A DNA stretch of 64,000 bases from Streptomyces sp. YIM 130001 (GTDB taxonomy: Bacteria; Actinomycetota; Actinomycetes; Streptomycetales; Streptomycetaceae), in contig NZ_KZ984567.1 in assembly GCF_003574445.1 (NCBI RefSeq), forward strand, positions 62,248 to 126,247, written 5' to 3'. The translations under genes and the position numbers were made by a program. Positions 1-8,492 of the stretch are shown piece after piece; the first letter of the stretch is position 1; each line of letters opens with the position of its first letter. The notes under the pieces were generated by a model. It saw only the letters and a list, made by a program, of their open reading frames with translations. It was not told the origin of the DNA and did no database searches.

Positions 1-799
1 GTGTGGCGACCGAGGGCATGCCGGGCCGGTCGGTCTCGGAGGTGCTTCCGACGTCGACGACGAGACCGGGTTCGAAGTTCTTCGACCCGTCGGGGTGTGC
101 GCTCCAGGTGTCCCCGCCGTCGTTGGAGACGATGTGGGCGATCACCTGGGCCTGCTCGGGCTGGGTCCGTTCATCGGCGAAGTACATGGCGAGGCGGCCG
201 GCGCCGTCGACGGTCAGGAACGGCTCCCAGATCCCCGACCCGCCGTGCGGTGCACCGTCCTTGCCGCCCCCGGTCTGCAGCCGGGACTGGACGTCCCAGT
301 TCGCTCCGTGATCGGTGCTCCGCCACAGCACGAAGTCGGTCCCGGAGTCGCTGCTCGGCGCCATGTTGCCGGCCAACAGGAGGGTTCCCGCGGGGTACTT
401 GCCCATCTTCTTCGGCAGTTCGAAGAGGAACGGCTGCCAGAGTTGGTCCGAGGGGTGGTCCTCGCCTTCGAGCGGGTCACTGACCGTGGTGAGGGTCCGC
501 CAGGTCGCGCCGTCGTCCTTCGAGGTGCGGATGACGTACTCGGACGGGCCGCCGCCACGGTTCGCATGCTCGAACGTTCCGATCAGGGTCCCGTTGGACG
601 AGCCACTGTGCTCCAGACGGATGATCCGCGAGTAGGCGAGGAACTCGTCGCTCGATTCGCGGGTGTAGAAGCTGTCGCCGGAGCCGTTCGCCAAGGCGCT
701 CGGCGGGGTGGTGATGCCGGCCACGAGAGCCAGCAGCAGGCCGGCGACGAGGCCACCCCACCACCGTGCCTTTCCTCGAATCTTCCATGGCTTACTCAA
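1..799 (-). CDS. Secreted sialidase/BNR-repeat-like protein (3' end cut by window edge)
   Basis: The frame starts at a TTG at 799 with AGGGAAGGA about 6 nt upstream; no ATG fits this frame. About 266 residues are visible. The N-terminus is a signal peptide (KPWKIRGKARWW, then a Leu/Ala/Val core ending SALA, about residues 1-37). After that come sialidase-fold features: IRTSKDDGATW, WRSTDHGANW and VSNDGGDTW are Asp-box (S-x-D-x-G-x-x-W) repeats, and WEPFLTVDGAGRLAMYFADE resembles secreted exo-sialidase or BNR proteins of Streptomyces. It probably hydrolyses an extracellular glycan. The catalytic residues cannot be judged because the C-terminus is missing. It diverges from the LacI gene at 1210, which may control it. 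Confidence 0.8.
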   Translation of the reverse strand, partial: MSKPWKIRGKARWWGGLVAGLLLALVAGITTPPSALANGSGDSFYTRESSDEFLAYSRIIRLEHSGSSNGTLIGTFEHANRGGGPSEYVIRTSKDDGATWRTLTTVSDPLEGEDHPSDQLWQPFLFELPKKMGKYPAGTLLLAGNMAPSSDSGTDFVLWRSTDHGANWDVQSRLQTGGGKDGAPHGGSGIWEPFLTVDGAGRLAMYFADERTQPEQAQVIAHIVSNDGGDTWSAHPDGSKNFEPGLVVDVGSTSETDRPGMPSVAT

Positions 800-1071
800 T
801 GCGTTTCCTTCCCTGGTGTGAGGATTGCGCGCAGTGCGTCATGGAGTGCTGGGCCTGCACACCGTGACGAGCAACCGTCGGGGGTGTGCTCGGTCCGACA
901 GATCCGGTGCTCAAGTCGTCGCTGAGCGTGTGCTGTTCGTACGTCGGTGCCGGGTTCGCGACGATGCGGTACGCGTCGACTGCCGCTCGGTCACCGATCG
1001 CAGGTCGCCGGGTCGGCGGGGACGGTCACGGTGAACGGGAGCTCGGACAACGGCGGCAGCAAGCGCTTTCT

Positions 1072-1087
1072 GGTCCAACGTTGTACC
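1072..1087. promoter_or_regulatory. Palindrome, candidate LacI-family operator
   Basis: The 16-bp sequence GGTCCAACGTTGTACC is a palindrome with a single mismatched pair and a central ACGT, the architecture typical of LacI-family operators. It lies about 120 bp upstream of the lacI start and in the divergent region shared with the sialidase-like gene. The same CAACGTTG core recurs in front of the GH43 gene at 32799-32814. Autoregulation by the adjacent LacI protein is inferred. Confidence 0.5.
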
Positions 1088-1209
1088 TGCCGTGCGATAT
1101 CGAGGTCAACCCTTCGCGCCCGGTGGGGAATTCGGCTCCGCCGGACCGCTGACATCGGGCGTGGAATGCTGCAGAATCCTGGGACGGACCAGCGGTGGGG
1201 GGTGGGTCG

Positions 1210-2253
1210 GTGGCAGCGGTGACGCTCAAGGACGTAGCAGCGCGTGCCGAGGTGTCGATCAAGACGGTGTCCAACGTTATACGTGGCGAACCACGGATGT
1301 CCGAGGCCACTCGGCAGCGTGTACTGCATGCCGTGAAGGAGCTCGGGTACCGGCCCAATGCGACGGCCCGCCGTCTGCGTACCGGGCGCAGCGGTCTGAT
1401 CGCGCTGGCCGTGCCGGATCTGGCGACGCCGTACTTCGCGGAGCTGGCCCAGCATGTGCGGGCCAGCGCCGAGGAGTTCGGCCTGACGGTCCTCATCGAG
1501 GAGACCCTGGGCGACGCGAAAGAGGAGTTGCGTCTGGCGACCGGTTTCGGCGCTTCGCTGCTCGACGGGGTGATCCTCTCGCCACTGCGCATCTCACTCG
1601 ACGACCTCGCCGCAGCCGCCGACGACTTCCCCCTGGCCCTGCTCGGTGAACGCAGTTACGAAGGTGACCGGATCGCCGCCGACCACGTACTGATCGACAA
1701 CGTCGCGGCGGCCCGCGACGTGACGTCTCACCTCGCGGGCCTGGGCAGGACACGGATCGCCGCCATCGGCATCAAGTCCCACGCGTCCGCGACCAGCAGG
1801 CAGCGCCTGGAGGGCTTTCATGTGGCGCTGCACGAAGCCGGGCTGCCCTTCGACCCCCGGCTCGCGCCCGCATTGGACGACTTCAGTCGCCGTAGCGGCC
1901 TTCGGGCAGTGCACGGACTGCTGGAACTGCCGGCCGAGGCCCGCCCCGACGCGATCTTCTGCTTCAGCGACATGCTGGCGGCCGGCGCCCAACGCGCCCT
2001 GTACGAGGCCGACTTGCGCATTCCCGAGGACGTGGCCGTGGCCAGTATCGACGGATCCGAAGAAGGTCGGTACGCCCGGCCCTCGCTCACCACGGTGGTT
2101 CCGGACAAGGCGGCCATCGCCTCACTCGCCGTACGGTGTCTGGCGAACCGGATCCGCGCGGAGCAGCCACTGCCGTTCGAGGTCCACGTAGTGCCTCACC
2201 GCCTCGACGTACGCGAGTCGACGGACGGCATACGGCGCAGACTGCCCTGGTAG
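1210..2253 (+). CDS. LacI family transcriptional regulator
   Basis: About 347 aa, the usual LacI length. The N-terminal helix-turn-helix reads VTLKDVAARAEVSIKTVSNV (about residues 4-24), followed by the hinge-helix region YRPNATARRLRTG (47-59). The rest is a periplasmic-binding-protein-like effector domain ending in a conserved IDGSEEG...PSLTTV segment. I chose GTG 1210 because it gives the standard MAAVTLKDVA start with a GGGG-rich stretch upstream; GTG 1195 is in frame and possible. It is divergent from a sialidase-like gene, so a role as sugar-responsive repressor of glycan-degradation genes is likely. The ligand cannot be read from sequence. Confidence 0.92.
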   Translation: MAAVTLKDVAARAEVSIKTVSNVIRGEPRMSEATRQRVLHAVKELGYRPNATARRLRTGRSGLIALAVPDLATPYFAELAQHVRASAEEFGLTVLIEETLGDAKEELRLATGFGASLLDGVILSPLRISLDDLAAAADDFPLALLGERSYEGDRIAADHVLIDNVAAARDVTSHLAGLGRTRIAAIGIKSHASATSRQRLEGFHVALHEAGLPFDPRLAPALDDFSRRSGLRAVHGLLELPAEARPDAIFCFSDMLAAGAQRALYEADLRIPEDVAVASIDGSEEGRYARPSLTTVVPDKAAIASLAVRCLANRIRAEQPLPFEVHVVPHRLDVRESTDGIRRRLPW

Positions 2254-2813
2254 GCGTCGGCGCCGGGACCAGTGAAGGGCACGACTCCCGCATCGATCCC
2301 GCACCCGGACACCGTGCGCACGTCTGGCCAAGCCGCGACTTCACTTTTACAGAAAGATGAAGGCGTCTACTTCGGGAGGCGCCTGGGCATGGGCAAAGGC
2401 CGTTCTCTCGCGCCGTGTTACTCGAAATCTCGAAGCGTGGAGAAGGGCCGCCGCCTCGACGTCCCGGGGATTGCAGGTCAACGTCGCTTGGCCACGGAGG
2501 CAGCACCACCGTGGCAGCACCACCGTGGCGCAGCACGACACCTACCGAGCAGGCCTCGACCAGTACGTCGTCGATGTCCCGATCGACTTGTCCGCCCTGC
2601 CGCTCGCTGCTGACACGTGGGACTCTGCTGCACTCCCCACGTGCTGGTCACCCCAACTCGGCAGGAGACACCGGCCCGAATGCAGTCTGCGCCCCCACAA
2701 GTGCGCGACCCGCCGCACGAAGGGGTTCGAGCGTTGGGACGCACGGTGAGAGCAGCGGCTCGGCGTGCATCCGCAGCGGGAGCGCTTGACCGGAATCTCG
2801 GGGACGGCAAGTG
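2254..2813. other. Non-coding stretch with a short tandem duplication
   Basis: About 560 bp between the lacI stop and the terminator of the dehydrogenase gene. Several frames are open but none shows a ribosome binding site with codon use like the neighbours or any recognisable protein. A 14-bp unit CAGCACCACCGTGG occurs twice in tandem at 2501-2528. No RNA gene was recognised. Confidence 0.5.
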
Positions 2814-2857
2814 CAACCGGCTCTTCTGTCGGGCGTGGCCGACAGAAGAGCCGGTTG
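2814..2857. terminator. Strong bidirectional hairpin terminator
   Basis: Perfect 19-bp inverted repeat starting CAACCGGCTCTTCTGTCGG (2814-2832), loop GCGTGG (2833-2838), complementary arm 2839-2857. It lies 51 bp beyond the stop codon of the minus-strand GLFV dehydrogenase. It lacks a U-tract, as is usual for Streptomyces terminators. Confidence 0.85.
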
Positions 2858-2907
2858 GCGGAGGCCGGCCGCAGCCCGTGCTGCGGCGTCGGCTCACATT
2901 CCTGAAT

Positions 2908-4305
2908 TCAGTGGTCGAGCGGGTGCAGACCGCCGGTTTCGACGACGCCCGAGCGAGTCGGACTGTCATCCGGGTGGTGGGTGACGGCGGCCTCGATGCG
3001 GGCTTCCTCGACTGCCACGGCACCGGACGGGAAGCTGGACGCTGCCGGGAAGGCGTCGGGGACGGGGAGGCTTGACGGCGGCTGCGCGTACAGGTCCCGG
3101 AATGCCACGTCGCCGCCGTATTCCAGGATCAACCGCTGCGAGTTCTCCCGGGCATGCAGTACCGCGGCTTCGCGCGCCGAGGTGCCCGCCATGTCCGCGC
3201 GGGCGATCAGGTTCTGGACCAGCGGCCGGATCTCCGACGACAGCCGGCTGCAGGCCCCGGAGGCGCTGACCACTTCTCCGAGGATGACCCACCAGGCACC
3301 GGCGGCGGCACCGGTGTTGGCGACGAAGTCGGGAATCACCGTGATGCCGCGGCGGTGGAGACGGTGCTCCGCCTCCGGTGTGACCGGCACGTTGGCGGCC
3401 TCGACCACGAGACGGCCGCGGATCCGGTCGCAGTTGTCCGGTGTGATCGTGTAGGAGACCGCTGCCGGGACCAGGACGTCCGCGTCCTGGTCCAGCCACT
3501 CCTCGCCCGGGCGTTCCACATCGTCCTCACGCAGCACCGCACGGTCGATGACACCCGAAGCAGAACGTGCCGTGAGGAGCAGCTCTACGTCCAGTCCGCG
3601 GGCGGTGTTGAGGATCAGGCCCTGGGCGTCGGTGATACCGACGACCCTCACCCCTGCGCGTGCCAGGTAGAGCGCGGTGGATCCGCCCATGGCGCCGAAT
3701 CCCTGGACCACTGCGCGGGCGCTCGAGGCAGCGATGTCGCGCTGCTCAAGGGCCGCGAGAGCCGCCTCGGCGACACCGTAGCCGCCGACGAGTTCCGAGA
3801 ACCGGAGACCGTCGGTCCGGGGTGTGAACGCCTGCTGGATACGGGACAGGACCTCTGCCCCGTCGTCGGCCCTGGCCACTGCGGCATGGAACGAACTCTC
3901 GCCGAGACCGACCTGTGCGAAGGCCTCGTCGAGGGCGTCCTGCGGTGTTCCGAGGTCACCGGCGGTCACCCAGACGCGCTCGAGCAGTGGCCTGACGCCC
4001 CGTAGGAACCGCTCGCGAAGCTTTCCGGCGCGTGGGTCTGCGGGGTCGAAATCGATGCCGCCCTTGGCGCCGCCGACATGAATGCCGAAGGCCGCCATCT
4101 TCAGCGTCATCTCCCGGGCGAGTTCGCCCACCTCATGCAGCGTGCACCCAGGCCGCATACGGAGACCGCCGGTGGCAATACCCGATACCAACTGGTCGAT
4201 CACCACGAAGCCGTGCGCCCCGGTCTCACTGTCACGCCACGTGACCTGCAGATAGGGCTCATGCTCAAAAACCTGCAATTGCGACTCGACGGCATTCTGC
4301 GTCAT
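2908..4305 (-). CDS. Glu/Leu/Phe/Val (GLFV) family amino acid dehydrogenase
   Basis: 465 aa. NAD(P)-dependent oxidative deamination of an amino acid to its 2-oxo acid and ammonium. The active-site pattern of the family is present: TLKMAAFGIHVGGAKGG with the catalytic lysine at about 81, followed by IDFDP. The dinucleotide-binding domain has GFGAMGG (G-x-G-x-x-G) at about 200. Substrate type (glutamate versus branched-chain) is not clear. A C-terminal extension of about 40 residues beyond the catalytic core is rich in Pro, Ser and Ala. It lies downstream of a D-amino-acid-oxidase-like gene on the same strand but 790 bp away, so probably has its own promoter. Confidence 0.88.
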   Translation of the reverse strand: MTQNAVESQLQVFEHEPYLQVTWRDSETGAHGFVVIDQLVSGIATGGLRMRPGCTLHEVGELAREMTLKMAAFGIHVGGAKGGIDFDPADPRAGKLRERFLRGVRPLLERVWVTAGDLGTPQDALDEAFAQVGLGESSFHAAVARADDGAEVLSRIQQAFTPRTDGLRFSELVGGYGVAEAALAALEQRDIAASSARAVVQGFGAMGGSTALYLARAGVRVVGITDAQGLILNTARGLDVELLLTARSASGVIDRAVLREDDVERPGEEWLDQDADVLVPAAVSYTITPDNCDRIRGRLVVEAANVPVTPEAEHRLHRRGITVIPDFVANTGAAAGAWWVILGEVVSASGACSRLSSEIRPLVQNLIARADMAGTSAREAAVLHARENSQRLILEYGGDVAFRDLYAQPPSSLPVPDAFPAASSFPSGAVAVEEARIEAAVTHHPDDSPTRSGVVETGGLHPLDH

Positions 4306-5094
4306 TCGGCACTCACCCTTTCAACTACAGATCGGCGCTTTCAGGAAACGCGCAGCACCGCATTGCCGCGGGACCTGGGGTTTGGCTTCCTCTGTTCCAG
4401 TCACGGTCGATGATTTATGGGCAGGTCTCATCGACTGCTCGAGATGCATGTGTGGTGGCGAACCCGCATGGCGTCGCAATTGGGTCCGATAGAGATACGC
4501 AGAATGCGTATGGGAATACGGTGCCTCAGCGCCCACTGTGAGGTCACAGTTCAATACCTGTCAAGAGTTGCCCTGGCTCCGCTCGCCCACTCGGGTTTCG
4601 GGCCGGGACCAGGCAATTCGAGCGGGGAATCGAACAATTTGTGCCGGTGTCGGTGCAGAGTCTTGAGGACTCGGAGAAACAGCAGCTCAGTGCTGGTATC
4701 CGGGGCGGGCCTGCGAGTGTTCCAGGGGGCGGAAAGGCGCGGTGCAGGCGCTCGATTCCACCGCATACGCAGCTATGCGGAAGGGCTGAATCCTCCTCGC
4801 ACTCCCCCGAGTCGACCTCTGTGTGTGGCGGCGGGTCGTCCGCTCCGTGGAGGTGTCGAGCGCGTCGCGCTTCCGGGAATCCAGGGGTGCCGTCGAGCGT
4901 GGCCGCTTTCCCGCCCCGTTCCATGCCCTCGGTCAGGGCGCGTCGCCTGCCGGCGCACTGCGCCGGGCGGTCGCGGACGTCACCGACGAACCGGCGCAGG
5001 CGTTCCGCGCTCGGCCAGGTCGGCGCAGGTGTCCCGCTACCGCACGGGGCCAAGACAGCCGCCGTGCGGGATGCGGACGGGTGGGCCCAGCGAG
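4306..5094. other. Long upstream region of the dehydrogenase gene, no convincing gene
   Basis: About 790 bp. It holds an 8-bp inverted repeat GTCGATGA (4406-4413) / TCATCGAC (4428-4435) about 100 bp before the dehydrogenase start, a possible operator. It also holds a hairpin CCGCATA-N6-TATGCGG at 4761-4780. Open frames on both strands lack ribosome binding sites and recognisable domains. Local composition is less GC-rich than the flanking genes, especially 4400-4680. Confidence 0.4.
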
Positions 5095-6261
5095 TTACGA
5101 GACGTGGCCCAGCGAGCCTGGTGTGGCCGGATGCGGGAGTGCGTCGCTGGGCGACAACCGGTCGGGGCGGAGGCTCGCCACCGCCACCCCGTACTGGGCT
5201 GATTCCTGGGACAGCGCTCCTTCGGCGACGATGTCCGCCGTCAGGCGTGCCAACGCCGGCGCCATCTGGATGCCGTAGCCGCCCTGGCCGCCGAGGAAGT
5301 GGAAGTCCTCGTGTCCGGTCCGAGCGCCGACTACCGGGTCGTTGTCGGCGACGAAGTTCCGCAGACCCGCCCATGCGCGTTGCACGCTGCGCAGCCCGAG
5401 CGTGGTGGTCTCCTCGATCGCTTCGAGAGCGCGGGCGATCTCGAGTTCGTCGGGGCGCGGCCGGCCAGGAGGTACGTCGGTGGCGTCCGCGGGCGAGCCG
5501 AGCATCAGCCCCGCCTCGGGTTTGACGTACCAGCGCTCGCAAGCGTCCATGGCCAGCGGAAGTCCGGAGAGGTCACCGGCGTACGGCGTCGGGCTGACGA
5601 ATGCGGACCGGCGTCTGGGCTGGATACCGATGGGTGGGACGCCGGCTCGTTCGGCCACCTCGTCGACCCATGCACCCGCGGCGTTGACGATCTTCGCGCA
5701 GCTGATCACGTGGTCACCGGCGGTGACCTGCCAACCCCGCGCGTCTCGCCGGATCTCGCGCACCGGTGCGTTGAACCGGATGGTGCCGCCGCGCTGGCGC
5801 AGCGTCTTGAAGTAGGTCTGGTGGAGGGCTGCGACGTCCACGTCGGCGGCGGAGGAGTCGAGAGCGGCGGACCGGACCCGCTCGGGGCGCAGCGGAGGGT
5901 AGATCCGGTGGGCCTGTGCGGCGGTGAGCGTCTCCATGTCGGGGAGCGTTCGTGCCATTGCGGCGAGGGTGTGCTCGCTCTGATCGTCGGTGGCCAGCCA
6001 GAGCAGGGGACGTGGTTGTACGAGCGGCACGCCGAATTCGGCGGCCCGGGATTCGTGGAGCGGGCGGCTTGCCCGGGTGAGCGCACGGACGACGGGGCTG
6101 CCGTAGGACGGCAGGAGCGCGGCGGCCGACCGGCCGGTGCTGTGCTCCTCCCCTGATGCGGCCGCTTCCACGACCACGACGGAGAGCCGGTCGGACAATT
6201 CGGCGGCCACGGACGCACCGGCCATCCCGGCACCGACGACCACGACGTCACTGGTCAGCAA
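5095..6261 (-). CDS. FAD-dependent oxidoreductase, DAO (DadA/glycine oxidase) family
   Basis: 388 aa. Starts at TTG 6261 with GAGGAG about 6-9 nt upstream. The N-terminal Rossmann motif VVVGAGMAGASVAAEL (GxGxxG at about 9-14) binds FAD. NAAGAWVDE and the C-terminal GGQGGYGIQMAPALA are typical of the DAO family. These flavoenzymes oxidise D-amino acids, glycine or related amines to imines with release of H2O2 or transfer to quinone. Proximity to an amino-acid dehydrogenase suggests amino-acid catabolism. The substrate is unknown. Confidence 0.88.
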   Translation of the reverse strand: MLTSDVVVVGAGMAGASVAAELSDRLSVVVVEAAASGEEHSTGRSAAALLPSYGSPVVRALTRASRPLHESRAAEFGVPLVQPRPLLWLATDDQSEHTLAAMARTLPDMETLTAAQAHRIYPPLRPERVRSAALDSSAADVDVAALHQTYFKTLRQRGGTIRFNAPVREIRRDARGWQVTAGDHVISCAKIVNAAGAWVDEVAERAGVPPIGIQPRRRSAFVSPTPYAGDLSGLPLAMDACERWYVKPEAGLMLGSPADATDVPPGRPRPDELEIARALEAIEETTTLGLRSVQRAWAGLRNFVADNDPVVGARTGHEDFHFLGGQGGYGIQMAPALARLTADIVAEGALSQESAQYGVAVASLRPDRLSPSDALPHPATPGSLGHVS

Positions 6262-6646
6262 GAGATCTCCTCGGTTGTGCGGCCCCGTGGTCGACGGGGC
6301 GTCGGGCGGCGTCCGGCTGTGACGTCCGGCGGTCGGGGCGTGGTTCGCCTGCTCCCGCGTATGAGGACGATCATGCCTGGGCGGCTCGGCCCGTCACGAC
6401 TCCGGGGCCGTGGTCGGGGCTCCGGGCCCTGATCGGGCAGCAGCCGAGCTTCGACGATCCTGGAACTGGGCGACCATGGCTGCGTCACCCGGTGCCCCGT
6501 CCGGTGCCAGGTGTCCGTTGCCACGCGAGCGGGCGGCGACAGCGCCTTGGTGCCAGGGGCGGGCGATCCGGCATTCGTCGGCCCGCGTGGGACGTCATGC
6601 CACCGCTCGACTCAGACCGTCTCCGCTCGACCCGTCGGACCCCGCA
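6262..6646. other. Intergenic stretch with a hairpin near the FAD oxidoreductase start
   Basis: About 385 bp without a supported gene. A perfect 7-bp stem, 5-nt loop hairpin (GCCCCGTGGTCGACGGGGC, 6282-6300) lies 21-39 nt upstream of the TTG start of the oxidoreductase, within its likely leader. It may be a terminator of the upstream transcript or a leader structure. Nothing else was recognised. Confidence 0.35.
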
Positions 6647-7498
6647 CTACGGCACGTAGTCGCCGGCCTCGGCTCCCAGTACGTTCAGAAGGGCGAGTGC
6701 CTCCGCGTCCGGCGATCCGGGCGGCGCGCTGTAGAGCACGAGACGCTGGTCGCGGTCCGTGAGCGTGAGTGCGTCGCAGTCGACGGTGATGTGACCGACC
6801 GTCGGGTGGCGGAAAGTCTTCGTGAGGGGCGGCGCGGCCTGGACGTCGTGCCGTTCCCAGAGCCGGGCGAAGTCGGGGCTGGCCTCGTACAGCTCGTCGA
6901 CGAGTTCGGTCACGGCGGGGTCGGACGGGTATCGGGCGTGGGTGGAGCGGAGCTCCATCACGACGTTTTGCCGGAAGTCCGCTGCGTCGGAGATCCCGTA
7001 CGGCGTGGTGTCGGTGCGCGACGGTTCGAGGAACGCCTTGCGTGCGAGGTTGCGGTCCTTCGGGGCGAGGTCTGCGAAGTCCTCCAGGAGCGCGGCGGCG
7101 AGGTCGTTCCAGGCGAGCACCTCGAAGGCGGCGGACATGACGAATCCGGCCGTCCCAGGCAGCCGCTCGAGGAGCGTGGCGATGCTGGGGCGGACGTCGC
7201 GCCGGTGCAGTCCGGTGCGGCTCGGTGCTGTTCCGGCCAGGACGTGGAGGTGATCGGACTCGGTTTCGGTGAGCCGCAGGGCGTCCGAGATCCCGGAGAG
7301 GACCTCGCCCGACGGCCGCGGCGCTCTGCCTTGCTCGAGCCGGACGTAGTACTCGGTGGAGATGTGGGCCAGGACGGCGACCTCCTCGCGGCGCAGGCCT
7401 GGTGTACGGCGTCGTGGGCCCGAGGGGAGGCCGACGTCCTGCGGCCGGAGCCGCTCCCGACGGCTGCGCAGGAACGCCGCGAGTTCCTGTTTGTCCAT
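6647..7498 (-). CDS. Helix-turn-helix regulator with MmyB-like ligand-binding domain
   Basis: 283 aa from ATG 7498. The XRE-type HTH lies at about residues 5-75 (ELAAFLRSRRERLRPQDVGL, then LRREEVAVLAHISTEYYVRL). The C-terminal part (about 95-270, including FEVLAWNDLAAALLEDFADL, FARLWERHDV and FRHPTVGHITVDCDALTL) is the MmyB-like domain, which has a PAS-like fold. Proteins of this family in actinomycetes are commonly encoded divergently from a short-chain dehydrogenase, as here, and are thought to repress it in response to a small ligand. The inverted repeat at 7528-7560 is the likely operator. Confidence 0.9.
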   Translation of the reverse strand: MDKQELAAFLRSRRERLRPQDVGLPSGPRRRTPGLRREEVAVLAHISTEYYVRLEQGRAPRPSGEVLSGISDALRLTETESDHLHVLAGTAPSRTGLHRRDVRPSIATLLERLPGTAGFVMSAAFEVLAWNDLAAALLEDFADLAPKDRNLARKAFLEPSRTDTTPYGISDAADFRQNVVMELRSTHARYPSDPAVTELVDELYEASPDFARLWERHDVQAAPPLTKTFRHPTVGHITVDCDALTLTDRDQRLVLYSAPPGSPDAEALALLNVLGAEAGDYVP

Positions 7499-7527
7499 GG
7501 GCCAAGTCTGCACGCTGCGCGGCGGCG

Positions 7528-7560
7528 GATCCTGGTACAGCCTGTGCCTGTATCCGGATC
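7528..7560. promoter_or_regulatory. Inverted repeat, candidate operator of the MmyB-like regulator
   Basis: GATCCTGGTACAG (7528-7540), 7-nt spacer, CTGTATCCGGATC (7548-7560): the 13-bp arms match at 11 positions. It occupies the centre of the 86-bp divergent region between the regulator (start 7498) and the SDR (start 7585), where it could control both promoters. Confidence 0.6.
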
Positions 7561-7584
7561 GTGGCTCCGCCCACGCTGGTCGGC

Positions 7585-8367
7585 ATGACGAACTCCATGC
7601 ACCCCAGCCCGATCGGCCTGCTCAACGGCAAGGTCGTGTTCATCACCGGCGCCAGCCGCGGCATCGGAGCAGCCGCGGCCCGGCTCTTCGCCGCCGAGGG
7701 CGCCTGCGTGGTTCTCGCCGCCCGCAGCACCGATGCTCTCGATCGCATCGTCACCGAGATCCGCGCCGACGGCGGCGTCGCCGATGCCGTCCCCCTCGAC
7801 CTCGCCGACCGTACGGGCATCCGTGCCGCGGTCGACCGCGTGCAGGAGCTGCACGGCCGGCTCGACGGCGCCTTCAACAACGCGGCCGCGGTCCAGCAGC
7901 CCGGCCCGCTCGACACCACCACCGACGAGGACATCGACGAGCAGTTCGCCGTCAACTTCCGCTCGCACTGGACCGCCATGACCGCCGAGGCAGCGCTGAT
8001 GCGGCAAGCAGGCGGCGGGGCGATCGTCAACACCTCGAGCATCGGCAGCCGCCGCGCGAACCCGGCCCTCCCCGCCTACGGTGCGATGAAGCGCGCGCTC
8101 AACAGCATCACCGAGTCCGCGGCCGTGACCTGGGGCAGCGAGGGCATCCGTGTCAACGGCATCACCCCCGGCGGCACCGCCACGGAGATGATCGACGCGT
8201 GGGAGGCCGTGTCTCCGGGCGTCATCGAGCACAACATCGCGGCGACGCCGCTGGGGCGCATGGCCGCACCCCGCGAGGTGGCCGAGGTCGCCGCTTGGCT
8301 GCTCAGCGACCGCGCCTCGATGGTGACCGGGGCGATGGTGCCGGTCGACGGTGGCGCGGGCGCCTGA
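7585..8367 (+). CDS. Short-chain dehydrogenase/reductase (SDR)
   Basis: 260 aa from ATG 7585. Classical SDR: cofactor motif TGASRGIG, structural NNAA, catalytic Ser in NTSSIGS and the catalytic pair Y-x-x-x-K in YGAMK. The C-terminus has the usual VTGAMVPVDGG ending. NAD(P)H-dependent oxidoreductase, substrate unknown. It is divergent from the MmyB-like regulator, the standard arrangement for that regulator family, so it is the probable target. No good ribosome binding site precedes 7585; ATG 7597 is a possible alternative. Confidence 0.92.
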   Translation: MTNSMHPSPIGLLNGKVVFITGASRGIGAAAARLFAAEGACVVLAARSTDALDRIVTEIRADGGVADAVPLDLADRTGIRAAVDRVQELHGRLDGAFNNAAAVQQPGPLDTTTDEDIDEQFAVNFRSHWTAMTAEAALMRQAGGGAIVNTSSIGSRRANPALPAYGAMKRALNSITESAAVTWGSEGIRVNGITPGGTATEMIDAWEAVSPGVIEHNIAATPLGRMAAPREVAEVAAWLLSDRASMVTGAMVPVDGGAGA

Positions 8368-8376
8368 GGCATCGGG

Positions 8377-8404
8377 CCCGGTGCCGGAGTGGTCCGCCAC
8401 CGGG
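8377..8404 (+). terminator. Hairpin after the SDR gene
   Basis: CCCGGTG (8377-8383) pairs with CACCGGG (8398-8404), with an inner CGGA-GTGG-TCCG stem-loop. It starts 10 bp after the SDR stop and has no U-tract. Confidence 0.55.
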
Positions 8405-8460
8405 TCCATCGGGCGACGTCAAGTTCCGTGCGTGTTACGGGACTTGACTGCGCGGTTAGC

Positions 8461-8479
8461 TGTAACAGAAGCTGTTGCA
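8461..8479. promoter_or_regulatory. Palindrome upstream of the Rrf2 regulator
   Basis: TGTAACAG-AAG-CTGTTGCA: 8-bp arms matching at 7 positions, ending 13 bp before the ATG and immediately before the ribosome binding site. This position would let a bound protein block transcription or initiation; autorepression by the Rrf2 protein is inferred. Confidence 0.5.
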
Positions 8480-8492
8480 TCCAGGAGGTGTG

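Noticed and set aside
4417..5202. Possible plus-strand gene in the long non-coding region upstream of the GLFV dehydrogenase.
   Set aside because: No ribosome binding site, Arg/Pro/Ser-rich product without motifs, and it runs into the confident minus-strand oxidoreductase.
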